A stretch of 64,000 bases of DNA, from NCBI GenBank assembly GCA_002633005.1, contig NMRA01000018.1, positions 702,128-766,127 on the forward strand. Direction: 5' to 3'. Every line of letters begins with the position of its first letter. The first letter of the stretch is position 1. The position numbers and the translations under genes were made by a program. The notes beneath the pieces are model-generated. The model ran no database searches. It was not told the DNA's origin and saw nothing but the letters and a program-made list of their open reading frames with translations. Origin of the DNA: Phoronis australis. Its lineage: Eukaryota > Phoronida > Phoronidae. Positions 23,217 to 36,310 of this stretch are shown piece after piece.

Positions 23217-24655
23217 TCGGAGATCGAGATCATTGATCAAAAGAAGTAAAATGAATCCACAGACTACCTATACATGTACATAACACTGAAATTTTTTGTC
23301 AACATCATACGAAAACAGGAAAACGCAAAGCGCCCAATATTGCACATCTGACAGTATGCTTCCAAGGATGTTAATAATATATAAGATAAAAACCCTCTAG
23401 GTGGTGCAGTATACATTAAATTCATCTGAAACAAGACAATCGCTGTCATATTGCCAAATTCCATACATTAAGATACATTTACGTGGGTGATACAGAACCA
23501 TAAGAGGACGCCACAGCACTCGGAAATGTCCTAAAATTTATGCCGGGCATACTCTCCTCAATGATTTAACACATACATCAAATTTCACCCAGATTCTTCA
23601 ACAGAACTTTGTAAATATTGTGGCTCAGATAAACAAACAATGTGCCACTCCTGGCGCCTCAGTGATTGCACCCATCAGTTGTGATCATCACAATAGGAAC
23701 ACATGAGCAAAATTTCATAACTATCCACCAAGCAGTTTAAAGGACAGAGATGCTGCTGCCAGAAGTAATAATGTTTAGTGGCACAGAATATTTTAATTCC
23801 GGCCGAAAATAGCAATTTGTTCTCGTTCCCTCAACAAAAATAAAGTTACCATATTGTACGAATATACATCAAGAAACTTTGTAGATATAGAGGCATACAT
23901 AAAGAAAACCTAAATTGCAATTAAGCAGTGCTGTAAGCATAGTAGGGCATAGGCGCAGCCAACCACCTTTTGGCATTTGAACATAGTGCCTACGCACCAT
24001 AATTTACGTTCAGTGCTCAAAGTGATACGGTGGGCATTGGGCACCTACTTACCTTTAATTTTACCACTACAGCACTGCCATTAAGGGGCACCATAAGTGA
24101 TCGTCCAATCAACAATCAGTGTCAGTCGTGCACATTTCAATGGCAACATTTCTGTACAGATTACATAGGTACATGTACGTCAGGAAATGGGAAAATGAGG
24201 CTGTCTCCATAACTGAAACTTATTTGCAAAATTTCATGAAAATCAGTCAAGGAACTTGCTAGACAAAGAGTGAAGAAGCGAAGTTGCCACTAGGGGCCCA
24301 GTGGTAGTCAAATACATCCCAAAAATCGTGTGTCATCTCATCTGTAAGATTTCACGTTCACCAAGGGTTTGGAGATGCAGCAACAGATGCCAGACAAAGA
24401 GACCAGGATGACAGCATATTGAGCTTACACACGCATGCTTGCATGCATGCAAACAGTCATACAGAACAAGGCAAAATTAATCAGACAATATAATTTTGCC
24501 CCGCTTGATGGCTAGTCCTGTTAATGCAAAAATGACTGGTAATAACTACGGCTAATTACAGAATGTCTTAGCCACCATACTAACTTTCCCTTCATTCTCA
24601 GTCACAAAGGAAGACCACTTTGACCACGAATTCTATTTCTGTCCCAGCTATCATG
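23217..24655. other. left-arm-specific block, no gene
   Basis: At the equivalent place the right arm has an unrelated 5.8 kb block. This one carries scattered CCACTAGG-type words (near 24290) like the large array at 53-62 kb. No coding sequence supported. Confidence 0.6.
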
Positions 24656-24697
24656 GCAAATGCACGTTTATTGGATATGGTAAAAATTTTGTTACGA

Positions 24698-24990
24698 CTA
24701 ACAACGTACGTTTGACCATCTGGAATAAAAATAGTGGAATGACACCCAAATTATAACAGAACCTGTTAGCATAAATCGTGCATCGGGGACTAGGAATTGT
24801 GAGACGGGGAGGGGGGGGGGCATCGCAGTGGTGAACTTAGAGGGGACCAAGGGGAGCCATGATTCCCCTAAAATTCTCCCGTATTCCGTTTGGCAGTTCG
24901 GGCGTGAGAATGTTTGACTGGCAAAATCCTGGCTAATACTCTGCTCTGCCCCTAACTTCAAATCCTGGATCCGCCCCTACATCGGCACGG
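24698..24990 (-). repeat. GGGGCGGATCCAGGAT repeat, left copy
   Basis: In reverse complement starts GGGGCGGATCCAGGATTT and is conserved in the right arm at 45355-45640. It looks like one end of a DNA element that was present before the palindrome formed. The partner end was not identified. Confidence 0.55.
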
Positions 24991-26034
24991 GAGACCATAA
25001 AGCATTGGAACAATGGGTGTATGAAACAATAGTAGCTTGCCTGGTAAGGAACATTGAGACAAGGTATCATCTGTGGTGGAACTGTGGGTGAGGAGAACGT
25101 AGGTACACGCACCGAGAAATGCGGCTAATGGTCAGACAAAGGGAAAACATGTGAGAAGGAATACATTGCTCGCAAAACGTGAAGGTGAACAGGCTTGAAA
25201 TTCTCCGCGGAAACACGACTTCAGCTTTCTCATTTGTTGTTTCCGCGTATTTATAGTATTTGAACGGGAAGGAAATCTGATTTGAGATTATATTTTCTCG
25301 GTTCCCAACATGTTCACAAACACAAGCAAAGCAGGTTCACTGCGCCTACATACCCCAGCATGTACCAAAAAGCTGCCGCCAAACTGGCGTACCATTAACA
25401 TATAATGTCTAGGCAGCGCAAATTGACCACGGATATACTCGCAGTCTTAAATGTACAGTGCCACCTGAACGGGAAACATATTCGAGAGATGGTTGGTGAT
25501 TATGAGAACCTCGCCTAATGCCAGCCTCGTTTGTGGGACCGTTGATCTTGTAAACATCAACTTTTGGGACACTAAAGACGTGGTTTACTCCCTCCAGTTT
25601 TCTGTATCCCCTTGCTCGAACTCTTGATCAACTCCCAACCCCCCTACCGGGAAAGACCCTTACCGGATTGTTGATTTCTCCATGCCTTCACCTTTGCCTA
25701 AACGTAGCATCACAAAGGCCTACATGTATACCGTCATGTAATGTTACTGATGCTAGATGTTTTTAGGAGGCGACACTTGACACATTTCGTAGCAAAAGTG
25801 TAATCTTTGGGTTGATAAAGTTTCATTTATTAGTGTCTACATGTAAACAGCTTACGACTTTTATACAAATATCTGTGCACTCCAATTGTCTTGAACTTCG
25901 AAGTCGCGTCGGAACACTTGTCTGCACACCACAGATGCATATGACGGTCATGTTCGAAAAATTGGAGGTTGAAGACAGGTCTTAGATATGAGTCGGTACT
26001 GAAAACAATGCTACTTCCTTTTTTGTTTTTTCAG

Positions 26035-27869
26035 ATCCAGTCAGCGGTTATGCAGTGTACACGCCTTCCTGTCGAATTATCGACGTTGACCCATGGGACT
26101 CGTCAATAACGAGATTTGTAAAGAAGGTGACAAATCCGTTACCGTGTATGAAATACAAAAAACTTGCAAATCTTGATAAAGGAGTATTAACGCCGACAGA
26201 AGATCTTCTTAAAATGAAATCGGGGGTAAATTGTCACTTTGAACCCGTGAAACGAGCATTCATCGCAAAGAGTGATGATACTTTTACGTACGGCAGTGCT
26301 GTCGAATTGCCGCTCTCCAGCGAAAAAGGTATCAATGTGTCGGACGATTTGGTACACGTATATTGCAAGAAGGACAAGAATACACTATACGACGACTTTC
26401 TCACCCAAACATATATCGGCAACTACCATAAATACAAAGACAAGATGAACATGTTACCCACAACTAAGGCAGACCTAAACGTCAAACGAAATAAAATTGA
26501 CGAAAGACTGAATGTGTTAGTGGTCGGTGTTGACTCAATGTCGCGACTAAACGGTCACCGACAACTTTCAAAGCTGAGGAAATACATGCTCAATGATTTA
26601 AACGGAATAGAACTGAACGGATTCAACAGGCTAGGGGACAATACGTTTTTAAACGTGTGTCCACTCACCATGGGAAAAACAATTAACGAATTAAAATGGG
26701 ATTCGTCAAAGTTTTTAGACGACGAACCATTAATTTGGAAGAGGTTTATGGCAAAGGGATACGCTACCCTTTACGCCGAGGACGCTACCGATGGCACAGC
26801 GTTTAATTATTTAAAGAAAGGGTTTTCCAAATCTCCCACCCATCACTACTTTCGCCCCTTGGCACTAGCAATGTATAATAGAGCACCATTATGCAAGAAA
26901 AGTCCAAAGTTTTGTTGTGGAAGAAAGGGCTATCACCAATGGACGTTGGATTATGGAAGACAGTTTGCTACCACATACCACGCGGCAAACATCTCGTTCT
27001 TCGGTTTTGTGTTTAATACAATCATTACACATGATGACCTTAACGCAGCTGGACACTGTGATGATCACTATACAGAATTTGTCCGTTACATCAAGGAATC
27101 TAGTATTCTAAACAACACAGTTGTTATTGTATTCGGAGACCATGGCTTTCGCTTTGGCGGAATCAGGGGCACATACATTGGTCGTTACGAAGAAAACCTG
27201 GCTATGCTTTTCATGGCTCTTCCACCATGGTTTAGCAAAAAATACCCTGATTATGATAGAGCCCTTAGACACAATCAGCATATGTTGACTACGCCGTTTG
27301 ACGTGCACCAAACTATACGAGATTTGTGTGTAGGATGCCAGTTTGATAAGCCAACTGAGTATGGCATTAGTCTCTTCGAAAAAATTCCCGACACTAGAAA
27401 GTGCCCTGACGCTGGTATTCCCGTTCACTACTGCGCATGTCGAGAGGAGAAAAAACTTAATACTTCTGACTCGAACGTTGTTCAGGCGAGTAAAGCATTA
27501 GTGAGTCGCATTAATGATTTAAATAATAAGAAGAAAGATCTATGTTTGGAACAATCAATACGCAAGGTTATTGCTGCTTCAACTTCTGTGCACGATCAGA
27601 CATACTCTAAGGGATGTACACTAAAAAATGTATGTTATGATACTAACTGGCACAAGTTGAAGACCTCATTTATTTTATATCTTGTTACTATTCAAACTCA
27701 GCCTGGCGTTGGTCTGTTTCAAGCCACCGTACGACAAGAGAAGGACAAATTGGAAGTGATGGGCGACATCAGTAGGATTAATCGGTATGGAAATACTTCC
27801 AGTTGCATCAAAGACGACTTTAATTTGAGGAAGTTCTGCTACTGTAGAAGTAACATACCTATTAGTTAA
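26035..27869 (+). CDS. DUF229 (sulfatase/phosphatase-like) protein, 3' exon, left copy
   Basis: A large terminal exon. A pyrimidine tract and AG at 26033-26034 give the acceptor; translation continues in phase from AT|CCA GTC AGC, so the open frame from 26055 is not the true start. Numbering from the GTG at 26055, 604 residues: VLVVGVDSMSRL at 154-165 (metal-ligand Asp160), the NTFLN stretch at 196-200, THDD at 325-328, and VFGDHG at 359-364 (metal-binding Asp/His) are the alkaline-phosphatase-superfamily landmarks. KKGFSKSPTHHYFRP (254-268) and LFEKIPDTRKC with HYCAC (440-462) are typical of DUF229. The family is a metazoan relative of sulfatases with no settled substrate. Upstream exons, expected to encode an N-terminal signal or anchor, were not found. 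Stop TAA at 27867. Confidence 0.95.
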
Positions 27870-29533
27870 GGAATGTGACAGCAAACATTCTGAGTCCTTT
27901 ATTTAAGTAGGACGGGTATTGGTTGGTGCGACCTTGACCATGACGTCTTGAAGTGCATCAATGTTCATCTGTCTGTTTTTGTTTACAATTCTTAATACGA
28001 CAGTGTAAAAGTACATTGTGCAGTTAATTTGAAAACACACATTCACCAGGTGTAAAACAGTCATATCTTATACGCCCACATATACATGTATAATACAACC
28101 GCATAAAATGAAATGAAACAGAAAGGTTCATATATAAATGACTAATTAACCCAAGAATGAAATAATTTCAGTGATACATGATTTCTATCAAGACCAGGTT
28201 TTTAGAATGTGAATCTCTCGACAGTCGCTGTCAATGCATTCATCCAAAATTATATATCTTTATGTATGGGTATTCCTAGAAGTGAAAGAATATGTGGCAT
28301 ATGCAATATATGTGAAACTGAAGCTGGGTCCTCCTTTGATGCTTCGATGCCCTCTTTTTGGAGACCTTAGGAAAATTTTTGTACCAGAGCTGGTGAATGT
28401 TAACTCTTGGTAGGTTACTCCAATAGAAAAATTGTGTTAGTATCCTGAACCTTACATTGTATTCAGAAGGCTTTGGCTACAAGAGAAGAAGTGCTTTCTG
28501 TGTAAATATGCGGAATGTACATTTGAATGAATGTATTTATATGCCTGTGGTGTACATTAAATGTTATTGACTCATTGGTTTAAGTAATTGGATCTTTCGT
28601 GCCGTTTGATACATTTCTTCAGCAAAAATTCATGTTGTAGTGACTTTTACAAAAAAATTATCAACTAATTACCCAAATACCTATCCGAAATTCGCAGATG
28701 AAGGCTTTCTGATAGATAAAAAAACGAGCACACAGCTACATGTATTGTGTACATGTAGGTATGAAATGTACTGTGGAGAGATCATTACATAGGTTGCAGG
28801 GACTTACCATAGTACTTTCTAAATAAACCAATTTCTTGAGAAAGTAAAAATTAGTGATTCTGGCACTTGCAGTGAATGTTGCAGTAAACAAGTCAGACTG
28901 GAACACAATTTTATGATTATTATGTTACTAGAGAAGTTCAACTCTGGAAAACAACAATATTCATAAGACAGAGACAAAAGAATACCTGTTCCATAGTTGT
29001 CAGCATTCGAAAATGAAAAACAACGACACAACTGGTTTGGAAAGCAGGACTTCCGGATAAAAAGCGGGTCATCTTGGTCTTTTCTATTCTAAAACGCAAG
29101 GATGAAGTGCTCGCCGCAACATCCAAAAACGTCCCGACAACGTTTTGTGTCGAAGAGGAGACGTTAAACCAAAATATACCGTCGGACGCATGGGCAATTG
29201 CGAGTGACTAAAAAATTATGAAAAGCCCCGTTTTTTTTCTTTTTAGTCGAACGGTAAGATAGTGCTATGTCGCATGAGAAATAATCTATAGCATGTCAGT
29301 GTCGAACAATTGGCAAGTATAGTGTACGCTGTCAGCAGCATTAAGTATTGGATTGTGTTTTTGAAAGGAAAACTTCCTTTTCGAATTTTATTTCACGGGT
29401 AAAGGTAAGTACTACTGATAACATTCACTGCTCAGAAATCGAATTAACAACATGTGCAACAGGTAAAAATTGCATACGAATTATCATAGAAACAATAGCA
29501 ACTACAATAATTGATACAAACACACATAGGGCC
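27870..29533. other. 3' flank of DUF229, no gene
   Basis: Conserved with the right arm (40673-42383) but with many more differences and indels than the exon. An AATAAA occurs at 28822, yet nothing marks it as the polyadenylation site. Confidence 0.6.
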
Positions 29534-29538
29534 TACAC

Positions 29539-29586
<48 letters not shown>
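29534..29586 (+). repeat. (CA)n microsatellite
   Basis: Almost pure CA run. The matching place in the right arm is the (TG)n run at 40598-40672, of different length and with a CG-rich interruption. Confidence 0.97.
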
Positions 29587-29588
<2 letters not shown>

Positions 29589-30159
29589 AACTACGCAAAT
29601 GTGAGCAGTTTTTCAAAGTCACGTAAACACACCTGTTAGTTTGGCCTAAACTTTTCACTTATAACTGCAGAACAAACACTCAGAAACCAAATGTGACTTC
29701 TTTCAGTAAAATACAGTAATGTGATTTTAACACCTAAAATGTCTTGTTGAAAAACCCCTGGCTTGTAGTTTGATAGGTTGTCGAAAGTGGTTGTAAGACT
29801 GAAGATGAAAAGATATGAGAGGCCAGACTACATGTACATGTATTTCCGGTATTTGGCCAGGGCCCTGGTTCGGTGCCTATAAAGAATGGCCTAAGTAATC
29901 AGTGGCGGATCTAGGATATCACAAGGGGGGCCCAACATTTTGTACCGCTGTAAGCATTTGCGCAAACTGAACCACGATTGTGGATGCGCATGGCACCGAA
30001 TGGGTGGAGGTCGGGAGGAGGGCAAACCCCCTCCCGCCCAGGAAATTTTTCTGTTTTCACCTTTAAAAATCAAGCATTTTCTTGATTCCTGAAGTATCAT
30101 CAAAGAAAAAAAGGCAAAAAAAAAAACACGGAGAACGTGTCAAACAGGAAAAATTGTAA

Positions 30160-30230
30160 AGACCAAAGACTCGAACTCGCGACCTGGCGGATAGAGCGCG
30201 CGTACGCTACCACTACACCACCACGATTTA
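30160..30230 (-). repeat. tRNA-like region (pol III A and B boxes)
   Basis: On the minus strand TGGTGTAGTGG (30220-30210) fits the A-box consensus and GTTCGAGTC (30176-30168) fits the B box, at the spacing of a tRNA. The acceptor ends do not pair and the anticodon stem has only three good pairs, so this is a tRNA-derived remnant or SINE head, not a working tRNA gene. It sits inside the terminal-repeat element. Confidence 0.6.
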
Positions 30231-30750
30231 ACAACTAATCTCACACTAAGAAACCTACTTGTTTATGGTCCACAGGGTTTGCGCGCGATACCTACTTCTT
30301 TTTGCAATGCTTATTACACGTTTTATATTTTGTGCCATCAAGTCTTAACAAATTTGTCGTATTAAAAATAGTCTTCAAATGTCCAAAAGACCAAATCCGT
30401 TTTTCGTGTTGGCAATAATGACGGGATTGCTTTGGAAATCGTCTTAAGATAAGGTTTGACAAAGAGAGTATTGCGAGTTTCTGAGTGATTCACTATGGCT
30501 TCAATTAAAATTCACATCTTACCGGCAGCTTCTGTTTTTTCATCGTCACTCAGGTTCCATTTTCTTTAAAAAATGAAGTAAATTTTCTTCATTACACAGT
30601 GGAGCAGACGACGGAAACGGAGTCGTAGTGCGCAGCGCCACTGTCGGTCGCCTGGGATATCGCGGGAGAGCCTATACTTAGCCGTAGTTCAGTTACGAAT
30701 GCGCCGTGTTCCGAACTTGACACTTGAAGTTTGGATTTGAGCCCCCCCCC

Positions 30751-30822
30751 NNNNNNNNNNNNNNNNNNNNNNNNNNNNNNNNNNNNNNNNNNNNNNNNNN
30801 NNNNNNNNNNNNNNNNNNNNNN
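30751..30822. other. assembly gap flanked by C homopolymers
   Basis: 72 N between runs of nine and eleven C. The missing sequence is probably mainly an unresolved C/G tract. Confidence 1.
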
Positions 30823-31262
30823 CCCCCCCCCCCTAAATCCGCCTATGGTAATTGTCGGGTTTGTTGACCGATGTTGTCAAGAAGTCCCTGGTTGTCGAGA
30901 GTCGTACCTCTAAAGTTTTTCTTGACGAACAAAATGTCAAAATGAAAATGAAGCAATGAATTAGGCTTGCTTTGATAACTACCACACTCGATCGAAACTC
31001 AGTCGACTAGTGCAGACAGTGCTCGCGGCTAGTCTCAGTGAACGCATGAGCTCTCTTATGATGGTTGGCGGAGCCTTGATTGCGGCCAAAAGCCTATACA
31101 TTTAGTGTTAAAAACTCTGACCATTTTCATGCTTGGTCGTCTCGACACGACATGCTTTCACGACTCATGAGGAACAACTTGACCGACAACATGGTAAGTT
31201 CATCTTACAAGGCGAGGTGCTGAACGCAAAGTCCATTTGCAAAGCATTATCTCTTTATGATT

Positions 31263-31500
31263 ACATGCGCGCACGCAGCCTAAATGTTGAGGGGGCTCGA
31301 ATTTTTGAGAATGTGGATCTTTTACTAAAGTTCACGGGGTACGTTCAGAGCTATGAATGGTGCATTCGCCGGATTTTGGTAATTCCTGCCTTTTTACTTT
31401 TTTAGGAGTTTTTGTTTCTCTGAGGCGGACCTTTTTGCCCACTTCGCCAAATGGGGGTCTCTTTCGAGCCCCCCCCCCGAGCCCCCTGAGTTTCCGCACG
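31263..31500 (+). mobile_element. short terminal-repeat element, copy 3 of 4
   Basis: Starts CATGCGCGCACGCAGCC, contains TTTTTGCCCACTTCGCCAAAT, ends in a C-run before GAGTTTCCGCACG. It is at the same place as the copy at 39628-39893 in the other arm, so it was there before the duplication. An open frame of 90 codons (31133-31405) spans its edge but has no known domain. Confidence 0.65.
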
Positions 31501-32322
31501 AATTAAAATAGAACAACAAACATTGTATCAAAATATGTCGATGGTCTTATCGGCTGGACGGTTTGTTACTGGTACGCCGTTTTGTTTACATACTGTACAG
31601 ATAAGCACTGGTTTGACCTTTGAAAACGGGGGTTGGCTATCTCTTCACGTTGCATATTCTGGTTAATTTTTGCAAAAAGACGACTCGAGCAAAGACTGAT
31701 TAGGTTGTTTTTGAATGAAAACCAATGCATACTAATGTCTTCGGAGAATTTTCAACTATCTGACCGCCATCTTTCAGTTAGCTCAAGATGGTTACAAACC
31801 GTTACAGCCGTACAAAGTCAAGTTTGAATTTTGCAACAAACTGCAACACGAACGTCATTGCATTGCTTTGAGACCTTCCACACGCTCACTGGTACAAACA
31901 GCGATTTATTTTCACCGTATCTGCTCGGCCAGCTTACCTCAATGTTTGAAAAATTTTGGAAGTATCAATCTTTTTGTCAACTACGCGATGTTGTAATGGC
32001 GAATTCCATGTAGTCGCCGCCATTTTTCAAAGCGACCACAAGATTTTTTGTCTGCACCTATGTGGTTACGTGACCAGTTCTTATTTTACGTATAGTATAA
32101 GTTGACGTTGTGTATCGTTACGTGTTATTTCAGTACTAAAAATAAGCTCCTACTCTGTTCTATTTTTCCAATCTATTCTGTTCTAAACTAAAATCATTCT
32201 TGCATTGTCTGTTCTGCCACGGTAGAATTTCATTTTTGTCGCTCTTGACCACCCCCGTTCCTGTCTTGGGTATTTCTCAGCCAGACCAATATTTTTTCTT
32301 TCAACGTCCTCACATTTTTTGT

Positions 32323-35300
32323 TACCAAAGATGTCCGAGTGCCTGTGACCTAAATTCGTCAAAGCTGTGAATGTAGCGCCACCTTCTGAGAGGAGACCTC
32401 ATAAAACATAACAACATGGGTGACTGTAATGTCAGTGTGTCCTGTGGTGCTGGCAAAATACTTTGTTTCGCTCGCTTATAGCTAAGGAGAGGTAAGTCTA
32501 TATTCATTATATATTCCATACTACTACTGGCCAGTATGTGCTGATCGGTGAACAGGAGTCAGTACTGCAGTAGAACAATAATAGTAGCAGGCCTACCTGT
32601 TAGGGATAGTAATTAGTAGTATAGTCCGGACACCTATCGTCGTCAGGCTCCAAAGGTCGTCCGCCATCTTCTTTCGCGTGCAGCGCAGCCACGCGGGACT
32701 TAGCGTTCCAATTTGGAGTGCTCGTCTGCACGTTAGGTACTAACCTCTCGGGAGAAACACGCATGGAAGAAGTGAGACTAAAATTAATGCATTTACCGAC
32801 TGTTTTTTGAGACCACTCAAAAACTTGTAGATTTTACTAATGCACTTTTTTGTTCATTTTCAGAAGATATTTTCGAAATTAAATTTTCTTCAGATGGAAC
32901 AAAAACCTACCCAGATAGTGTTTATGCAATGTATCTATTTGTCCCAGGCACCAACCGACACCCGTTAGGCCAAAGGAAAAACGCAGCAGACAAATGGAAC
33001 ACGCTGGGTGCTTAACAGTTTCGGCCCACGCCTTGGTCATCAAAATATTGTCCACTTATTTTTTGTTGCAAAACAAAGTACTGAGCTCAACATTTATGTT
33101 GAACTTTTTGGTTAAAGCATTTTGAATTTATTTGAAGAAAATTAAAATACTTGAATTGATAGAGAATGGCCACCAATAAAGTAAAACATTGACTTTATTT
33201 CACTATATTGCATTGTTACATACAACACAGCATGACATCATCAAACTGAAAATAAAAGAAGAGATTGAGCAATAAGATGCAAATACAACTTGGGTATTTA
33301 TTTATTTATTGATGATTGCAGAAGCCTGTTAAAGGTGAGAACAAATCAAACAATACGATATTGGGTAATTTATTAGAACAATTGTATCGAGGTTCAATGA
33401 TCAACTTGCACCGACAAAGTCTCAAAGGGTTACAGTTCTGCTTGGCTGACAAGGTGCTAACAGAGAATGAAGAAAAACTGAAAAGAAAAGGAAAGACAGC
33501 AGAGATAAGTGGTGTTAAGAACAACAAGAGTAAAAAGTCAAACAAAGAGGACACAAATAGAAAATAAGTAAGGTCTACCTGGAATAAAGCAATTGCGATT
33601 TATTTTCCAGAACTGAAATTCTAAATCAATTTTAATCGATTTAAAAATCGACATCATACTAGTAAAACAGTTTGTGGTTGTAGTAGAATTGTTGTAAACC
33701 ACTTTCCACTATTTTCTTGGCCTTTTTCTGTGTGGTTTTCTGCTCTTTCAAAAAGGCGGCAGCATATGACGACTATAGGAGTCATTATAAAATGGCTGCC
33801 GAAAAGCAATGCACAGTTCAAACAACTCGGCATAAATAAAAGAAAACTTTTGAATCAACTAATACTATGGATTTGTGAGAGTCAAATCAAGGTCTATGCA
33901 GAGCATAACTTTGAAGTGGAATAGTTGGGTGAGTACGACAACAAGCCGGTTTTATGCTTAGGCGCACGACCATTGGGTTCCCGAGTATACATGTAGACAA
34001 TACTGAGGCCTACAGCAGTGTCGTATGAGACTCATTCAATAGTGGCTGCATATCTTCTGCCAGGAATGTAACAAAATTGAAGTGGAATTGTGTCAGCTGT
34101 GTTTGGTTAAAGAGGACTAGTCTGTTTGTAGTCTACAGTACAGGTTACAAGAGCCAGATCCGGTGTCCTGGTCAGCTGGCCTTGTTTACTGTGTGAAAAT
34201 TGTGGTGAGATAGCTGTTACATGGCCAGGTTTAGTAGAGAATTGTTGTAATAAAAGGGGTCGGCTGGCCAAGCAGACACACAAGTTGGGGCCTATTAACG
34301 CGGTAACAGAGAAAAGTCCGGAGTATACTCACATTACGTCCGTACAGGACGGCAGCGAACTCCAGAGCCAGACGATCTTGTCACGTGGTCTTGAAGGGTG
34401 ACGGTCACATGATAGCAGGGTGACCTCGGCTGGGCTCTTCTGGCGTCAGATGTCGCACCAGGCCAAGACCAACATTGCCACGAAAAGGACATCACAACAT
34501 CATAGAGACGCCACAGCCGAGACTGACGTCGACATTTACTACAGAATGTTTCCAAGCTTGCACAATGTAATGATATTGTTTGTTGGCGTGTAGGCTATTT
34601 CTCAATGTATGACTCAATTTCAGATGTGCGAGTTGGGTGCAGAGTATGCATAGATCTTACCTATGAGGGAATTCCTTACAAGAGCTACATAACCTGCGAT
34701 TGTGTAATCGCCACTTTTAAGAGAAGCAATTCTCTTATGAACTAAAGTAAAAAACTGTTATTTCAGTGTAAACAGTCTGATTTGATGTGTTAGTATCAAG
34801 TTCCCAGGTACTACTCTGCATTATCACAGGATACGCCTACCTCAGGCTATCTTGCTGAAGAATATATACATTGTATGTATACCCTAAACAGGGATTATTG
34901 AGTCAACTTCTTTTATAGAGCACTTCTACAGTTCTAATATTCAGGAATAATTGCAACAATATTAGCAACAAATTTGATTTTGCCAACATACCAATAGTTG
35001 TCAGGGATAATGTGGTGCGAGAGAACATACGCCACCACCCGGTACAACAAAAATGTTACCAAGAAAAGTTGTCCCACCTATACTGCTTATAATTAGTCTC
35101 CTTCAGACTAATCAATCAATGTTATAGGACTATTGATCGATTGCATATGAAGACAAGGGCATTAATACAACTCATTGGGCATTAACCTCAAACTGTATCT
35201 CAGGGTAAATGCTAATCCCAAAAGTTTCCAAAAAAAAAAACAATATATAGTTTAACAGGTTCATAGTAGCTCTTATTTTTCACGCTTTGCAATTTAAACA

Positions 35301-36310
35301 CGCCTTGCTTGGGTCTTCACCGGGACTAATACAATTGTACAGCAACACTGATGTCACATAGACATGTCCCACAGAAGTTGTATTTGAAAGAGTTCTGCCA
35401 GACAAAATGAGACCAATTTCCACAAGTAGTTTGCATGAAAGACACACACATTCTTATAGCTTGTGGAGTATAACAAGTACATCCACGCTGTAGAAGTGCT
35501 AAGTCTCATGGCTGAGATATCTGTATTATTTTATGTATTGATATGAATTATGTTATGTATTTTTAAACATGGAATGTTGTTTTCATACAATTTATCAATT
35601 GTGTGTTAAAAATAGAATGCTTGTAATGCCTTTTGAACTGATGTGTTACAAAAATAGAATAACAATGATATTGATCCACATTCTCTTATTTATTATTATT
35701 CTACTTTTGTTTGTGCAGTAAGTATAATTTATTATTCATATTTTATTTTATTCCGTGTCTTTCAGCAACAAAAACTACGGTATTATATAAATATTATGTA
35801 ATATATGATAAAATATTATGCTAAAATATCATATAAATTACAGTTATATTTTTGATTCTTTTGCTATGCTTACAAAACCACGTGGAAAATGTCATTCTAT
35901 TGAATTCAGGGAGTTGCTTTCATATTAGTCTTAGCCCTGGCAGAGTCTTAATTAGTTACAGATAACTATCAACATAACTGCACAAACTTCTACGTAAATA
36001 CAAATGATGCTTCCCCAATATTATTATTGCATTGTGTTGATACGCTTATGTTATTCAGTTGAATGGCATTTGCTTTTATTCACCATAATTATCGTATTTG
36101 CTAAAACATCAGAAAATTATGTTTTCCTCAAGTAATTTATAAATGATAATTCCTCAAAATTGGTTTATGTCTAAAAATCATGTTTTTATTCTAGTTAATT
36201 ACAATCTTCGCCACAGGCTCAGGCCTGGTTTGAGGGTCTCTGAATGCAACTTGGTCTCCCACCAATAGGTGGCGCTGTTCCAAATGTGTGACTACGCAAA
36301 TTACACTGGG
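32323..36310. mobile_element. about 4 kb insertion present only in the left arm
   Basis: The right arm reads straight through TTTTTCTCTCAACGTCCTTAG near 38755. In the left arm this is split: TTTCTTTCAACGTCCT ends near 32310 and TTTCTTTGACGTCCTT begins near 36315, an imperfect 15-16 bp target duplication. The ends are similar in inverted orientation (AAGATG..GTCC.AGTG and AGCGCCACCT followed by GGAGACC about 70 bp in), though weakly. A GC-richer promoter-like patch with CCGCCATCTTC (complement of an AAGATGGCGG word) is at 32660-32780. No transposase was recognised; the class is open. Confidence 0.6.
33316..33567 (+). CDS. possible exon or ORF, lysine-rich, unknown
   Basis: 83 codons open just after an acceptor-like TGATTGCAG at 33312. 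The product is strongly basic with a Lys/Asn/Glu-rich C-terminus (KSNKEDTNRK) and no recognisable domain. A second small frame at 33730-33924 follows. Both lie in the left-arm-only insertion and could be parts of its gene or chance. I do not assign a function. Confidence 0.25.
   Translation: MQKPVKGENKSNNTILGNLLEQLYRGSMINLHRQSLKGLQFCLADKVLTENEEKLKRKGKTAEISGVKNNKSKKSNKEDTNRK

Larger units (their letters stand above)
29900..30847. mobile_element. terminal-inverted-repeat element inserted in left arm only
   Basis: Begins CAGTGGCGGATCTAGGAT and ends with the imperfect complement AAATCCGCCTATG. GTAAT occurs directly before (29895-29899) and after (30848-30852) it. The right arm, near 40290, has the uninterrupted sequence with a single GCAAT, so this is an insertion after the palindrome formed. 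The duplication is at least 5 bp; because the last TATG also resembles the empty site, 8 bp cannot be excluded. hAT-type ends are possible. Runs of G or C sit just inside both ends. Includes the gap at 30751-30822. Confidence 0.85.

Noticed and set aside
26917-27428. Frames of 64 and 106 codons inside the DUF229 exon, also in the right copy
   Set aside because: They recur in both arms only because the exon is conserved; they are shadows of DUF229.
27870-28830. AATAAA at 28822 as the DUF229 polyadenylation site
   Set aside because: About 950 bp after the stop in AT-rich DNA, with nothing else to support it.
29348-29590. 80-codon frame ending in a Thr-His repeat
   Set aside because: The end is a translated CA microsatellite; the similar frame at 40539-40847 follows from the duplication.
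30160-30230. Functional tRNA gene
   Set aside because: A and B boxes are present, but the acceptor stem does not pair and the anticodon stem is weak.
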